Source of the DNA: Hygrophila difformis
Taxonomy: Eukaryota; Streptophyta; Magnoliopsida; Lamiales; Acanthaceae
Length of the DNA stretch: 64,000 nt
NCBI GenBank assembly: GCA_030278955.1
Contig: JAOANR010000003.1
Span: 29,341,227 to 29,405,226 of the forward strand
Direction of reading: 5' to 3'
The position numbers and the translations under genes were made by a program. The notes under the pieces are model-generated. The model searched no databases. It worked only from the letters and a program-made list of their open reading frames with translations, and was not told the origin of the DNA. Shown here one piece after another: positions 11,114 through 21,639 of this stretch; within the stretch, counting starts at the first letter, position 1; each line of letters starts with the position of its first letter.

Positions 11114-12230
11114 GTACTATACTAGTTGATAATGTGCCTGCTTATGCCTTATATGATTCGGGTGCATCATGCTCGTTTATATCATCGGAATTCGTAACCA
11201 ATAATGATATGGGACCACTGGAGGCTTATCAACTCCCTGTTACGCTACCTTCGGGAGACCTCATGCGAAGCCAGTGGATTAAACCCGATGCACAGATAAT
11301 CATCAAAGAGCGAGAGTTCAGAGCGAATCTAGTGGTGCTAGATTTGGCCGATTTTGACGTGATTTTGGGAATGGATTGGCTATCTAAGTACCGAGCCAGA
11401 TTAGACTGCGGGATACCAAGGATTTCCTTTACCGATGAAGAAGGTGAGCGAGTGATTTATTACCCTCCTAACATTCGAGTGGTATCTTCTGTCACTTTTG
11501 CAGCTTTAATTAGAAAAGGGTATCCGGTATACTTTTGTTCTGTGCGTGAGATGACGTCAGCACCCTCGAGTTCGACAATTACTCAGATTCCTATTGTCTC
11601 GGAGTTTCCAGATGTGTTCCCTGATGAGATACCCGGATTTCCGCCTGTCCGGGGGATAGACTTTGTCATTGACTTGGTACCGGGAGCGGCACCAGTTGCC
11701 AAGGCCCCTTACCGAATGGCTCCTGCCGAGTTGAGGGAGTTGAAGGAACAGCTTAAGGATCTATTAGATAAAGGATACATTCAACCTAGCAGTTCGCCTT
11801 GGGGAGCACCGGTAATCTTTGTCAAAAAGAAGGACGGAAGCTTACGGATGTGTATTGATTATCGGGGGCTCAATCAGATCACAGTCAAGAACCGTTACCC
11901 ACTGCCGAGGATTGATGACCTATTTGACCAGCTGAAGGGTGCATCCACATTCTCTAAGATCGACTTGAGATCAGGATACCATCAGATTCGGATGGCAGAG
12001 GGAGATCGTGAAAAGACAGCTTTTCGAACGCGGTATGGTCATTTCGAGTTCACAGTAATGCCGTTTGGGCTGACTAATGCCCCAGCAGTCTTTATGGACT
12101 TGATGCATCGCGTCTTTCGACCTTGGTTAGACGTTTGTGTGGTTGTCTTTATTGATGACATTTTGGTATACTCTTCCAGTGTAAAGACACACAAAGAACA
12201 TCTCAGGACAGTGTTGCAGGTGCTTAAAGA
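11114..12230 (+). CDS. pol: Protease and reverse transcriptase (Ty3/gypsy pol), 3'-truncated
   Basis: Aspartic protease with active site YDSGASCSF and the later [12 protein letters not shown] motif, followed by reverse transcriptase, which copies element RNA to DNA. RT blocks visible: [36 protein letters not shown] (first catalytic Asp), [14 protein letters not shown], and [13 protein letters not shown] (catalytic DD). An open frame exists from 11089, but the residues before 11114 are probably intron. The coding homology stops after RTVLQVLKD at about 12230, where an inverted F2 LTR begins; the last codons of the open frame (to 12285) are LTR. The RT connection, RNase H and integrase are missing. 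It is uncertain whether this belongs to the same element as the F1 integrase copies. Confidence 0.92.
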
Positions 12231-12631
12231 TAATACATCAAAGTTGCAGCGGAAATATAAATTGTGCAGCGGAAATAAGGTATAAGGGCCAACATGGCCA
12301 AAACACGGGTTAACAGTCCCGTTCATGCAAGTCATAATTTAATGCAGGGATTTAAAATAAAGATTTCCCCTAATGTTCCCATGTATGCATATGACGATGC
12401 ATATTCTTCGTACTCTGTAAGAAAAAGGAGATATATGGTTTGGGTCAGCAAAAACGCGCTGAGTAAGTTAACACATAGCATGGGTTAGGGGTTTCAAAGC
12501 CTTTAATTAATTTAATAAAAAGATTTCTTGTAGTAAAATGATTTGCAAGGCATAACTAAATAAATACTTAAAAATATTAAATCTTTTATTTTCCTCTCCC
12601 GTTACATAACCATTTCAACAATATTTAATTT

Positions 12632-12789
12632 AGCCGGCAATCCGGCGGCCGCAGCCATTTTCATAAAATCTGAGCTTTTTAATATAGATTTCCCGTTACG
12701 CCATCATCTCAACAATAGATAGCCGGTGATCCGGCGGCCGCAGCCAATATCGATAGTAACAGTTAGCCGGTGATCCGGCGGCCTCAGCC
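12632..12789. repeat. 25-bp GCGGCCGC hairpin motif, three copies
   Basis: Copies at 12632-12656, 12721-12745 and 12765-12789 read AGCCGGYRATCCGGCGGCC then GCAGCC or TCAGCC. Each can fold as GCCGG-loop-CCGGC. The motif flanks the variable minisatellite position in every F2 LTR. Confidence 0.8.
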
Positions 12790-12825
12790 AATTTCAAAAA
12801 TCATTTCTCATGTTTCAAGTTTATA

Positions 12826-12974
12826 TTTCAATCTCCATTCGGCAAGCATTATATTTCAATTGCCTTTCGGCAAGCAAGATATTTCAATTGCCTTTCGGCA
12901 AGCAAGATATTTCAATTGCCTTTCGGCAAGCAAGATATTTCAATTGCCTTTCGGCAAGCAAGATATTTCAATTA
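12826..12974. repeat. 28-bp minisatellite, 5 units (F2 copy a)
   Basis: The unit contains TTGCCTTTCGGCAAGCAAG, with an internal TTGCC-TTTC-GGCAA hairpin. Five units plus a partial one; the first unit is variant. The same position in copy h holds ten units. Open frames across it are a by-product of a 28-bp repeat without stops. Confidence 0.95.
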
Positions 12975-13080
12975 TATTTTATCTCAAAGGGATTCCCAAT
13001 CATTTAAACCTTAAAGGCTAATTTCATGTTTCGACAAGATTTCAAGATCTCTCAAGTTTAAAACCGATCGATGTCACAGT

Positions 13081-14060
13081 TTGCGCCTTTTCAGTTTAAA
13101 AATCCATTTCTTAGGCGATTGTTCGGAAATTTGCACAGCATCTCAAAAACATCCCAATGAACAACTTTCGTGTTTTAAGTTTTTCGGAAAAACGATGGGA
13201 AGCATGTCAAAAATCGAGTTTTCTACACAAATAGTATGCTGTCAGGATTCAGGTTTGACACCTCTCAAAGATTTGACTTTTTGACACATCAAATGGACTT
13301 CAAAAATTCTGAAATTTTACAGAGACATACTAGACTTGATTTCCAACAACTTTTGTTTAGATCACATAGATTGGTTCGGGCTAGAAGTGATAGGAATAAG
13401 CTCATCAAGATCGGTTATGAAATCTGTCATCCTTTGACAATTCTTAAAAACGCAGAATATGTTCGATACGATTTGGGGTATCAAAACTTGATGAAAATCT
13501 TTGAAATTTTTACACAATATAGCTTATGATCTTTGGATCAAAATCTTAGTTTTGAGTTTTCAGGTTTGAACACTCGAAGTAAGAGTTTTGCTCGTTGAGT
13601 TTGATTATGAAATCTGTCAAGGTTCTTGACATCGGTTCTAACGCAGATCGGATCGGCTCGGGTTTGGAGGTTCAAATCTCAATGAAAAATTCTAAAAACT
13701 TACAGTAATATTCCAAACTCATAGATCTACAATTCTTATGTTCAACTCCAATCCTAGATCGGTCTAGATCTAAGGTAAAAATAGCTAACAAGATTGAGAG
13801 TGAAATCTGTCCAAAGTTCTAAGATCCAGATTTAATGCTCTTCGGTTTTGGGTTGGTTTCAGGTTTCAAAACATCATGAAAAATTCTAAAATTTTTACAG
13901 AAGCTAGATCAAAGTCTTAGGAACACTTTTCATGTTTTGAGTTTTATTGTTTGAGCAGCTTTAGAGGTTCGAAAAATTCATACGAAAACGCTGCGTTGAG
14001 GGTTTCTTTTGTTGACAGATTTTTATTAATTTTCTTGAGTTGAATCTCTATGTTTGGTTG
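13081..14060 (-). repeat. Diverged tandem repeat of about 190 bp, five units (F2 copy a)
   Basis: The phrase GAAAAATTCTAAAATTTTTACAG or a close variant recurs near 13120, 13305, 13490, 13680 and 13875, and GAAATCTGTCAA followed by AACGCAGAT recurs about 135 bp into units 2-4. Spacing is 185-195 bp. Units are heavily diverged from each other but well conserved between LTR copies. Confidence 0.8.
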
Positions 14061-14069
14061 CATTTTAAG

Positions 14070-16647
14070 ATCAATAACACGTAGCCAAGTAAACAGGAAG
14101 CCAATGAATCATAATACAAATCCAGAAAGGAAACCTCACATTATAACAGACGTCCGGCTTACAAGCCTTATTTATGCGACATAACAGTCGACATATCAGT
14201 CTCATCTCAACCTGTCAGAGATATTAAGTAACACACAAGACAGAACGTAATGTAACGATCGGTACCACAAGCAGTACGAGACAAGGTAATCGAGTCATAG
14301 CATATTATTCAAGACAAGCACATAAGTCCACAACATGCTAATGCATCCCTAGGTAGATCACTCATCCCCAAACCCCACATCGTGCTCAGGCTCTGCGTCC
14401 TCCCCGGGAATATCTATACATAAAAAAAAACATAGCAAGGGTCAGTACAAGGTACTGAGCAAGAATAGAAGAATCGGCATAAGGGGAAACAAGAATAATT
14501 CTTGATTCCCTAGAAGTATATTTATACATATATATGGAGATATATTTCGTTTTTAAACATTTATTAGGCATAACATAAAAATTGAGCAGAGCAAATAAGT
14601 AAACATCACACCGTCCCATACCGGTGCTTCAACCACTGCAAATAAGATGAATGATGGATGATGAGATGAAATGTTATGACCTAGAATGTCTATCTACCTT
14701 AAATGCAACACATAAGCATGCCTAGCGCGCACCTAGGTACCATGGTCGGTATTCCCTCCCATATAAGGGTCCACACCCCTTAATGGTCGAGAGACATACC
14801 CACAGTGCCCCCGCCGCGGACACTAACAGCTGAGATCGTGGCTTACGGCAAGCGGGTCAGGCTAAGGGTCATGAGCCCTTTCCAGCCAAATTCAGACTAG
14901 GATATAAATCCTTTTCAGTCTCAATGCTTCTGGGTAGCGATCCCACTATGCCCCTCATCGGATACCGATTCGTAAGCATAGCGTATCCTACCGTCGTGGC
15001 ATTTCATATCATCACAGATATTCACATATCATCACAGATATTCACATATCATCACAGATATTCAGATATCATCACAGATATCAAGATTCATCACAGATTT
15101 CCACATATCATCACAGATATTCACATATCATCACAGATATTCAGATATCATCACAGATATCAAGATTCAATTCAATCACATGTCCATGCGTAAACCAACG
15201 TATCAGGACATAATAAACAACTCGTCTCGAGTTAAGTATAATCCGGGGTATGCCAAGTCCCACATATCGGCATCAACATATATTCAGATTCAATTCCACA
15301 CATGTCAATACGTAAATTACGTGTCATGACAAAATAAACAACTCATCGCGAGTTAAGTGTCAAGGGTGTGCCAAGTCCCACATATCGGCACCAACTCTCA
15401 CATCAACATAGAAGCGAATCAAGACTCGATCTCAACTAAGGCATAGTAGATCACCGCTAATCGCAACTAGGTTCATAGATTGTGAGCATAATGATAGTTA
15501 TGGCATGCTAGAAGCATAAGAAGAACTAAGGAAACACAAAGGACGAAGAATCGGAAAACGAGCGAACGAATCGCGCGGGCAGGGGAGCCCGCGCGCACCC
15601 GGCGCGGTTTTCCCAAGGAGGGCGCGCCGGCCCCGCGCCAAAGACGCAGGTCGCGTCGTTCGTGTCTCCGCGCGCTGCCCGCGCGGTGTTTGTGGAGAAG
15701 GCGCGCCAGCTGCGCGCCGTCCTGACAAGGACGTCGTTGACGTTCTTCTCACGCGCTGCCCACGCGCTTTTTGGCTAAAGGGCGCGCCAAGAGCGCGCCG
15801 ACACATCAGAATTGATGGAAATGGCGATTTCCGGCCATTCCACCGATTATGCCCCCATTTAGGCCTATCTCTACCCTTGCCTGGTATTGAGATGATCCAA
15901 ACTCTTCCAATACAGCTCCCCAACTCCTCCAAACACCTATACCAAGCTACACAACAAGAAATCAAGCTCCAAACATCAAAATTCATTCAAGAACATGATT
16001 TCATCATCATGAAACCATTTGAAGCTCTAAAACTGAAATCATCAACACCAAAATGGTCTCAAGTACTAACCTTAGCTTCCTTCAACACTAATTCAGCTTC
16101 CAAACAAGAATCCAAGCTTCAATTCAACACCAAAAGCAAGAATTTCTACAAACACCCAATTTTCGTCACCAACTTTCATCACCCCAAAACTCACTCAAAC
16201 ATCATCAAAATCAAGTGTAGAAACTAGGAAAATACTTACCAAAGCTTATATAAGTAATCCCCCAACTTGATTTGAGGAAGAAAACACCAATTCCAAGCCA
16301 AAATGAAGAACCTTATCTCCTTCAAGAGAGGTGACGGGAATGAGTGATGATGATGATGAAATGGGGTTTTTCCAATGCCCAATCTGATTTTTGAAGGGTT
16401 AAAATGGATCCGGGTCGGGTCACGGGTCTCGGGTCGGGTCGGAATGTGGGTTAAAAGAGTTACACCACTTGTCTTGACCACATTGCACCCATTTGAGCAC
16501 TTGACTCTTATTATCTAGTGAGTTGAACTCACTTAATCCCCCACTTAAATCTTCATTCCCTACAAAATAATCCACATACTACGTCTTTTGTTAATTAACC
16601 ATAACTAAATTAAATTAATTATGAGTTAATTAAATCGGGGTGTTACA
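14070..16647 (-). mobile_element. F1 chromovirus 3' LTR, copy 2
   Basis: The U3 start TGTAACACC is at 16647 (minus) and the far end is cut at 14070 by the F2 LTR junction. From 14894 on it matches window positions 34-1787 nearly exactly. It contains 20-bp repeats (15005-15168), the CpG-rich module (about 15560-15795) and a possible leader intron on the minus strand from GTAAGT at 16239 to TGTATAG at 14414. Open frames inside show no recognisable protein. Confidence 0.85.
15005..15168. repeat. 20-bp tandem repeat array, F1 copy 2
   Basis: The same unit number and variant order as 145-308. Confidence 0.9.
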
Positions 16648-16682
16648 ATCTCTCCCCCTTAGGATCATTCGTCCTCGAATGA
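16648..16682 (-). promoter_or_regulatory. Polypurine tract and hairpin (F1 copy 2)
   Basis: Identical to 1788-1822: hairpin TCATTCG-AGGA-CGAATGA, then CCTAAGGGGGAGAGAT and the LTR start. Confidence 0.85.
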
Positions 16683-16707
16683 AAAAGTATGGATTAAGGT
16701 CATTACT

Positions 16708-18030
16708 TCACTGAATTGGAGTCAAATCCAATTCAGGATAACGCCCCGCCATGCTGTCCTCTGTCTCCCAAGTGGCATCCTCTACACCATGTCTCGACCA
16801 AAGTACTTTCACCATTTTGATCACCTTATTGCGAAGTATCTTTTCTTTAGTGTCTAGAATCGCCACGGGGTATTCTTCGTATTCTAGGTTGTCATCCAAC
16901 TCCACCTCCTCCGGTTGTATAACCTTGTTAGGATCCGATATAAACTTCCTCAACTGAGAGACGTGGAAAACGTTGTGCACCTTTCCCACCTCAGTTGGCA
17001 ATTCTAACCGGTAAGCGACCTTCCCAATCTTTTTAGTGATCTCATAGGGGCCTATAAATCTGGGACTCAGTTTCCCCTTCTTCCCAAATCGTCTCACGCC
17101 CCTCATGGGTGACACTCTCAAGAGTACCCAATCTCCAATCTCGAATTCAATGTCTCTCCTGGACAAATCAGCATAACTCTTCTGACGATCCTGAGCTTCC
17201 TTCATTCTGTCTCTGATCACTCGTACCACTTCCGTGGTTTGTTCAATAAGTTCAGGACCCATCACCACTCGCTCTGAAGGATCACTCCAACACAAGGGCG
17301 TTCTGCACTTTCTTCCGTATAAGGCCTCGAAAGGCGCCATACGAATACTCGCGTGATAGCTATTGTTGTAGGAGAACTCCACCAAAGGTAGATGTTCCTC
17401 CCACGATAATTGAAAATCCATCACACACGCCCTCAACATATCCTCCAAGGTTCTAATGGTCCTTTCGGTCTGTCCATCAGTCTGAGGGTGCCACGCAGTA
17501 CTCATACTGATCTGTGTCCCAAAGGCTGTCTGCACTTCCTTCCAGAACCTTGACAGGAATCTGGAATCTCTGTCGGAAATGATTTCCCGAGGAATACCAA
17601 AACGTCTAACCACATGTTGGAGGTAAGCGCCAGTCAACTGTTGCATGCTCCAGTTCAATCTCATTGGTATAAACACAGCACTCTTGGTTAGTCGGTCCAC
17701 AACTACCCAAATAGTATCAAAACTGCTCCGTGTCCTGGGTAGCCCGGTGACAAAGTCCATAGCGATGGACTCCCATTTCCAAGTAGGAACATCCAAAGGT
17801 TGTAATAAGCCTGAAGGTCTCATGTGCTCGGCTTTCACCTTCTGGCAAGTGGAACACCTAGACACAAATTCTGCCACTTCCTTTTTCATGCCTTTCCACC
17901 AATAGTTTTGCCTCAAATCCTTGTACATCTTTACTGCTCCCGGATGTACGGAGTAAGGTGTGCAATGTGCTTCCTCCATAATTTTTCCTTTCAGCGCCTG
18001 ATCTTTCGGAGGCACACACCAACGGTCCCC
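16708..18030 (-). CDS. Integrase with chromodomain, F1 chromovirus (copy 2, lacks pol upstream)
   Basis: The open frame is 443 codons (to 18039, from a TTG) and covers a nearly complete integrase. Zinc-binding residues are H25, H32, C62 and C65 (AHCTPYSVHPG, RCSTCQKVKAEH). Catalytic residues are D95 (AMDFVTG), D156 (ISDRD) and E192 (GQTERT), giving the D-35-E spacing of retroviral integrases. GPY/F starts near residue 330 and the chromodomain is about 385-436, which in the family targets insertion to modified histones. RNase H and RT are missing: the frame is cut near 18030 by F2 LTR copy b at a microhomology (CCAAACTC/CCAAAAACTC). There are no stops, and one residue differs from copies 1 and 3 (DFQL versus DFQG). 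Confidence 0.92.
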   Translation of the reverse strand, partial: GDRWCVPPKDQALKGKIMEEAHCTPYSVHPGAVKMYKDLRQNYWWKGMKKEVAEFVSRCSTCQKVKAEHMRPSGLLQPLDVPTWKWESIAMDFVTGLPRTRSSFDTIWVVVDRLTKSAVFIPMRLNWSMQQLTGAYLQHVVRRFGIPREIISDRDSRFLSRFWKEVQTAFGTQISMSTAWHPQTDGQTERTIRTLEDMLRACVMDFQLSWEEHLPLVEFSYNNSYHASIRMAPFEALYGRKCRTPLCWSDPSERVVMGPELIEQTTEVVRVIRDRMKEAQDRQKSYADLSRRDIEFEIGDWVLLRVSPMRGVRRFGKKGKLSPRFIGPYEITKKIGKVAYRLELPTEVGKVHNVFHVSQLRKFISDPNKVIQPEEVELDDNLEYEEYPVAILDTKEKILRNKVIKMVKVLWSRHGVEDATWETEDSMAGRYPELDLTPIQ

Positions 18031-20371
18031 AAACTCCAAAAACTCTCCCTAAGCCAAACACCTTCCGGCGAACTTCCGGCGAATTTTCCGGCAATCAAAT
18101 CCTACCAAGGAAGTGTGTAGATCAAGGATTGCAGGCTTTGGATTGTTGGTAAGATGTTAATCAAGTTTCCATATGGTTTTAAGATCATAAACATCATCCT
18201 AACTTACGAATCTTCGTATTCAAACACAAATCGGAGCCAAGGGAAGAATAAATCGGGTGGAAGAGATTCGTTCGTGACATCCCGTGGATTCCGGACGACC
18301 CCGTGACTTCCTAGACATTATCCCCACTGTAAGTTAACCTTACTATGGTTTTGGGTGACTTAAAATGCAACCAAACATAGAGATTCAACTCAAGAAAATT
18401 TATAAAAATCTGTCAACAAGAGAAACCCTCAACGCAGCGTTTTCGTATGAATTTTTCGAACCTCTAAAGCTGCTCAAACAAAAAAACCCAAAACATGAAG
18501 AGTGTTCCTAAGACTTTGGTCTAGCTTCTGTAAAAATTTCATAATTTTTCATGATGTTTTGAAACCTGAAACCAACCCAAAACCGAAGAGTATTAAATCT
18601 GGATCTTAGAACTTTGGTAGATTTCACTCTCAATCTTGTTGGTTATTTTGACCATGGATCTAGGCCGATCTAGGATTGGTGCTAAACATGAAAGTTGTAG
18701 ATCTATGAGTTTAGAACATTTCTGTAAGTTTTTAGAATTTTTCATTGAGATTTGAACCTCCAAACTCGAGCCGATCCGATCTGCGTTGGAACCGATGTCA
18801 AGAACCTTGACAGATTTCATAACCAAACTCGACGAGCAAAACTCTTACTTCGAGTGTTCAAACCTGAAAACTCAAAACTAAGATTTTGATCCAAAGATCA
18901 TAAGCTATATTGTGTAAAAATTTTAGAAATTTTCATCAAGTTTTGATACCCCAAATCGTATCGGACATATTCTGCGTTTTTAAGAATTTGTCAAAGGATG
19001 ACAGATTTCATAACCGATCTTGATGAGCTTATTCCTATCATTTCTAGCCCGAACTAATCTTTGAGCTCTAAACAAAAGTTGTTGGAAATCATGTCTAGTA
19101 TGTCTCTGTAAAATTTCAGAATTTTTGAAGTCAATTTGATATGTCAAAAAGTCAAATCTTTGAAAGGTGTCAAACCTGAATCCTGACAGCTTTTTGTTTG
19201 AGTCGAAAACTCAATTTTTGACATGCTTCCTATCATTTTTCCGAAAAACTCAAAACACGAAAGTTGTTCGTTGGGATGTTTTTGAGCTACTGTACAAATT
19301 TCAGAACAATCGCCTAAGAAATGGATTTTTAAACCAAAAAGGCGCCAACTGTGACATCGATCGATTTTTGAAATCTTTTAAACAACGATCGAGACGTTGG
19401 AATTACGATAAAGCTATATTTTTGAAAAATCCCGTTACACCAAATAAAAACATTTTCTGTAAAAGAATTCTTTAGAAACATTGGGGAATTTATGACCAAG
19501 TTTGATATGATCAATATGGCCAGACGGCTTGTGGACATAAGAGCCCAAGCGAACGGCTAGTGGACATAAGAGCCCTAGCGAATGGTCGACCAAACGGCTT
19601 GTGGACATAAGAGCCCAAGCGAACGGCCAGTGGACATAAGAGCCCTGGCGAATGGTTATTTATAAATATTGATTATGAGGATTGCGGTCACAAGAGCCCT
19701 GGTGAATGATGAACTATAAAAGAAACGAAAAATATTTTGAGAAGTGATATTTTTGAAATTGGCTGAGGCCGCCGGATCACCGGCTAAATGATACTTTTGA
19801 AATTGGCTGCGGCCGCCGGATCACCGGCTAAATGATATATTGATAAAATGGTTGGGTAACGGGAGAACAAAATATTTAAGGTTTTTAAGTCTTATGCCTT
19901 GCAAATCATTTTCCTACAAGAAATCTTTTTATTAAATTTAACTAAAGGCTTTGAAACCCCTAACCCATGCTATGTGTTAGCTTACTCAGCGCGTTTTTGC
20001 TGACCCAAACCATATATCCTCTTTTTCTTACAGAGTACGAAGAATATGCATCGTCATATGCATACATGGGAACATTAGGGGAAATCTTTATTTTAAATCC
20101 CTGCATCTAATTACGACTTGCATGAACGGGAATGTTTAATCCCGTGTTTTGGCCATGTCGGCCCTTATACATTATTTCCGCTGCAACTTATAAATTCCGC
20201 TGCAACTTTGATGTATTATCTTTAAATTATTTATGAATGGGCTGTTTGAATATTTTAAATCCTGAAAAACCATAGCCTTACATCTCTTTAGTGAGCCCGG
20301 AGAAACCGTGTCTTGCTAGGGAGGTGTGGCGGTGGCATCCCGGCCTGGGTTACCAAAACCGGGGTGTTACA
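18031..20371 (+). mobile_element. F2 LTR copy b (5'-truncated, intact 3' end)
   Basis: Plus orientation, ending CCAAAACCGGGGTGTTACA at 20371. It contains a leader block (CTCTCCCTAAGCC), a possible intron from GTAAGT at 18329 to TTTTTCTTACAG at 20033, diverged repeats of about 190 bp (about 18365-19345) and a 29-bp minisatellite. U3 with the CpG-rich module is missing. Copy i (42743-45083) is almost identical. No PBS follows the LTR end, so what lies beyond (20372 on) is probably a target or a rearrangement partner rather than its own internal domain. Confidence 0.85.
19524..19651. repeat. 29-bp minisatellite, 4 units in two pairs (F2 copy b)
   Basis: Unit core ACGGCTTGTGGACATAAGAG; the units sit as two adjacent pairs with a 12-bp spacer. 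The flanks (TTTGATATGATCAATATG on one side, GAGGATTGCGGTCACAAG on the other) also flank the unrelated array of about 36 bp in copies l and m. Confidence 0.9.
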
Positions 20372-20686
20372 GAGTGGCAAGCCTCGCTCGGGAACGTAAG
20401 CCCTCTTCCGACGAAGCTCGTCGAAATAGAAGTCCTGGGAGGCCATCGTATGGAAACGGAACCGATCATGCCGGCGAGGACGTACCTCGTAAGGGAGGCC
20501 CCTGAGCCTCGGCTCTCGCTCCTCGTCCTCCTCGGACTCACTGTCGTCATCGCCGCCGCTATCATCACTATCCGACATCCCCGGAGCGGCAGTGCTAGGG
20601 CCAGCAGCATCAAGTCGAGAAGCCCGTCTCTTGGCCCCCGGAAGGACCATAAGGAACGCCAAGATGAACCACAGAAAAAGAAACAT
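20372..20686 (-). pseudogene. N-terminal fragment of a retroelement ORF (acidic, PERGL motif)
   Basis: Minus-strand reading frame starting MFLFLWFILAFLMVLPGAK, then a basic RRASRLDAAGPS stretch, a very acidic run (SDDSGGDDDSESEEDEE), and FYFDELRRKRAYVPERGL before it is cut by the F2 LTR end at 20371. The last motif resembles the start of ORF1-type plant retrotransposon proteins (Athila/Ogre, putative plant transposon domain); this is a tentative match from memory. A candidate splice acceptor (TTCGCAG|GATG) lies just upstream at 20688. The second ATG (MVLPGAKRR) is an alternative start. An identical copy is at 45084-45398. Confidence 0.45.
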
Positions 20687-21600
20687 CCTGCGAACACCCA
20701 ATATCAAGGGTAAGACTAATTTTCAACACATCAATTCACAAGCAAAAATACATAAAGACATCATAAATATGAAGTTCCAACGGGGAAAATCTAGGAGGAA
20801 TTTAGACCCAATAGTTTGCCAATACATATTGGGAGAGAATCAAACCAAGGAATGTGCCCAAACAAATTCAAAAACCCATTGTGGCATTCTGTCGAACACC
20901 TTGTGTGCGCAATAAATTAAGTTCAAAAATATGTTGTAAACACATGGCAACTAACCACAAAACCAAACAATTGCTTGAACAACAAATCATAATCACAAGT
21001 GTCAACAAACAACACCAACGAAACCACTTTTACACCAATAACACCAACAAAATCGAAAATTTCATAGTTCCACTAAAAATCCAAGTTCTAGCAAGAAATT
21101 CCACAACTTAGGCTCATATATACATACCAATATTTCCTAAACAATAGAAATGACACCAAAGTACTACATACAACCATTAATTCGCGAGAATTAAGCCGAA
21201 AATGTCAAAACCCCAATTTACATGCCAAAACCCTAATTCCTCAATTCAATCAAATTCTAACAAATCAAGGCATAAAACTTGAAATTGACAAGTGAAAATA
21301 GAAGATACATACCTTACAAAGAGAAATCGAAGTCGGAACTAGGAGAATCCGAGCACGAGGGGACGAATTTGAGAGGAAGTTGGGAGAAATTTCGGAAGGG
21401 GAAAGGGGTGAATGGCTCGCGCCCCGCGCGAGCCCTATATTCTGCCCCTGGGGGCGCCGCGCGGACCCGGCGCGGTAAACCCCCAAAACCCGCGCGGACC
21501 CCGCGCGGGTCAAGAAAAATAAAAAAAAAATAAAATAAAAAAAAATAAATAAATAAAAAAAAAATATAATAAAATAAAATAAAAAAAAAAAAAATAAAAA
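20687..21600 (-). other. Leader region of the minus-strand relic: intron-like, CpG-rich, then A-rich
   Basis: On the minus strand an A/T-rich simple stretch (21508-21600) is followed by a CpG-rich block (21415-21505) with a perfect hairpin GGCTCGCGC-CCC-GCGCGAGCC (21414-21434). Then comes TTGTAAG|GTATGTATC (donor at 21312), about 625 bp of AT-rich sequence, and the acceptor at 20688. This looks like the 5' end of a retroelement transcript with a leader intron; it is inference from signals only. No conserved protein is seen in its open frames. Confidence 0.4.
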
Positions 21601-21639
21601 TAATTTATTTACTCCTCTGCTCTACAAAATACGTGTGCA

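Larger units (their letters stand above)
12231..14069 (-). mobile_element. F2 LTR copy a (truncated at both ends)
   Basis: F2 LTR in minus orientation. In order it holds the GCAGCGGAAAT block, the splice-acceptor block (around CTCTGTAAGAAAAAGG at 12413), three 25-bp GCGGCCGC motifs (12632, 12721, 12765), the 28-bp array, and five diverged repeats of about 190 bp (13081-14060). It stops at GCATTTTAAG, where F1 sequence starts. Copy h (36889-38781) is the same sequence with a longer array. No gene is seen. Confidence 0.85.

Noticed and set aside
12826..12974. CRISPR-like array
   Set aside because: Units are adjacent tandem repeats without unique spacers, in a plant retrotransposon LTR.
12770..13021. 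Repeat proteins encoded across the 28-bp arrays (here and at 25768, 36013, 37342, 62308)
   Set aside because: A 28-bp unit without stops is open in all frames of that strand; the frame shifts with each unit and the arrays vary freely in length.
14070..18030. F1 copy 2 as a clean insertion into an F2 LTR
   Set aside because: The flanking LTR parts are in opposite orientation and no target-site duplication is visible.
20291..20713. Plus-strand frame opposite the acidic ORF (also 45003)
   Set aside because: It is the antisense shadow of the acidic-tract frame and runs through an LTR end.
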